A stretch of 5,581 bases of DNA, from assembly GCA_934446485.1 (NCBI GenBank), contig CAKSEM010000099.1:1-5581 (forward strand), in the 5' to 3' direction. The first letter of the stretch is position 1; each line of letters begins with the position of its first letter. Under the pieces are notes generated by a model that saw only the letters and a list, made by a program, of their open reading frames with translations, was not told the origin of the DNA and ran no database searches. Both the position numbers and the translations under genes were made by a program. This DNA is from an uncultured Eubacteriales bacterium. Its GTDB lineage: Bacteria; Bacillota; Clostridia; Oscillospirales; CAG-272. This document shows positions 4,870 to 5,581 of this stretch, in pieces.

Positions 4870-5581
4870 ATGGAACAGAAGAATCCGACCCCGATAAACG
4901 ATTCGCCGTTCGCCGCAGTAATGGGAGGAACAGCACCCGCAGCGGCAGCAGCGCCCGACACCGAAGCGCTGAGCGCCCCCGACTACACGGAAGGGCTGAC
5001 CGATGCCGAGCTTGAGGCTGTCAACAAGTATGCGTCCGAGCTCGACATTACAGACAGCGCGACCGCGCTCAGCTACGGAGCGGCAGCTCAGAAGAAGATC
5101 GCAGAATTCTCCGACTCCGCCCTCGAGGGGGTCCGTGTGCGCGACTTCGGCGAGACCGGTGAGATGATAACGAATCTGCTCACCGAGCTCCGCGGGATAG
5201 ATACCGAAGAGAAAGGCGGCTTTCTCGGCATCTTCCGCCGCACCAAGAACCGCATCGAAACGATGAAACTGAAGTATGCCAAAGCCGAAGAGAGCGTTGA
5301 CGGGATAGTCGATGCACTCGAACGCCACCAGATCACATTGCTCAAGGACATCTCCGTTTTCGACAGTCTCTACGACATGAACCTGTCATATCTCAAGGAG
5401 CTGACCATGTACATTGCTGCCGGCAAGAAGCGCCTCACCGAGGAGAGAGCGGGACGTCTCGAGGAGCTGCGCGCTGCGGCGGAAGCCTCCGGCAAGCCGG
5501 AAGACGCGCAAGCGGCTCGTGACTTTGCCGACAGCCTCACGCGGTTTGAGCGCCGTCTCCACGACCTGGAACTGACGCGCA
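4870..5581 (+). CDS. telA: Toxic anion resistance protein, TelA/YaaN family (N-terminal part)
   Basis: The first 237 codons are open to the window edge; family members are usually about 360-390 residues, so roughly a third is missing. Recognisable TelA-family stretches are GFLGIFRRTKNRIE (about 117-130), the helix leading to LYDMNLSYLKELTMYIAAGK (167-186), and FERRLHDLELTR (226-237). The first 40 or so residues are a low-complexity Ala/Pro-rich, probably disordered tail (AAAAAP around 25-30), followed by a long, highly charged helical region. The family was named for plasmid tellurite-resistance determinants. Chromosomal copies occur widely in Firmicutes, often with TerD or XpaC-like partners, and link to envelope stress and antimicrobial tolerance; the molecular activity is unclear. 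ATG 4870 is chosen because no other start codon lies in frame just upstream; ATG 4921 lacks an SD. Confidence 0.9.
   Translation, partial: MEQKNPTPINDSPFAAVMGGTAPAAAAAPDTEALSAPDYTEGLTDAELEAVNKYASELDITDSATALSYGAAAQKKIAEFSDSALEGVRVRDFGETGEMITNLLTELRGIDTEEKGGFLGIFRRTKNRIETMKLKYAKAEESVDGIVDALERHQITLLKDISVFDSLYDMNLSYLKELTMYIAAGKKRLTEERAGRLEELRAAAEASGKPEDAQAARDFADSLTRFERRLHDLELTR

Noticed and set aside
4828..5328. A 166-codon minus-strand frame opposite telA.
   Set aside because: The plus strand here clearly encodes TelA-family motifs; the reverse frame has cysteine-rich, unstructured sequence typical of a shadow.

Overview
The window carries the 5' part of a bacterial S10 ribosomal-protein operon on the minus strand. 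On the plus strand, divergently arranged, are an unrecognised polytopic membrane protein gene and the start of a telA-type (toxic anion resistance family, TelA/YaaN) gene. The protein sequences, strong AGGAGG-type ribosome binding sites, a consensus sigma-70/sigma-A promoter and GC-rich coding regions beside AT-rich control regions suggest a moderately GC-rich Firmicute of class Clostridia, perhaps an Oscillospiraceae/Ruminococcaceae relative. This is an inference from sequence style; no marker gene here fixes the genus.

Minus strand, in order of transcription: promoter (3581-3609), a leader of about 250 nt with several helices (3327-3574), rpsJ (uS10, GTG start), a long spacer of about 210 nt, rplC (uL3), rplD (uL4), rplW (uL23, 4-nt overlap with rplD), rplB (uL2), rpsS (uS19) and the first 22 codons of rplV (uL22), cut off by the window start. 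This is the classic S10 order. Apart from the rpsJ-rplC spacer, gaps are 17-20 nt or overlapping, and the Shine-Dalgarno (SD) to start distance is 8 nt almost throughout, so these genes are very likely one transcript.

The 533-nt divergent region between rpsJ and the membrane gene (3327-3859) holds the S10 leader and promoter, an AT-rich inverted repeat upstream of that promoter, a plus-strand extended -10 promoter flanked by an 8-bp inverted repeat, and a perfect 9-bp hairpin or operator in the 5' UTR of the membrane gene.

Plus strand: 3860-4708 encodes a 282-residue protein with about eight predicted membrane segments and no family I recognise. After a 161-nt gap comes telA (4870 to beyond the window end). 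Its best SD candidates are 29 nt from the ATG across a perfect 7-bp hairpin, or inside that hairpin's 3' arm, so its translation may depend on the hairpin.

Most of the window is conserved housekeeping sequence. The parts worth a second look are the noncoding ones: the S10 leader with mutually exclusive helices and a possible SD sequestor, the rpsJ-rplC spacer and the telA start region, together with the uncharacterised membrane protein.
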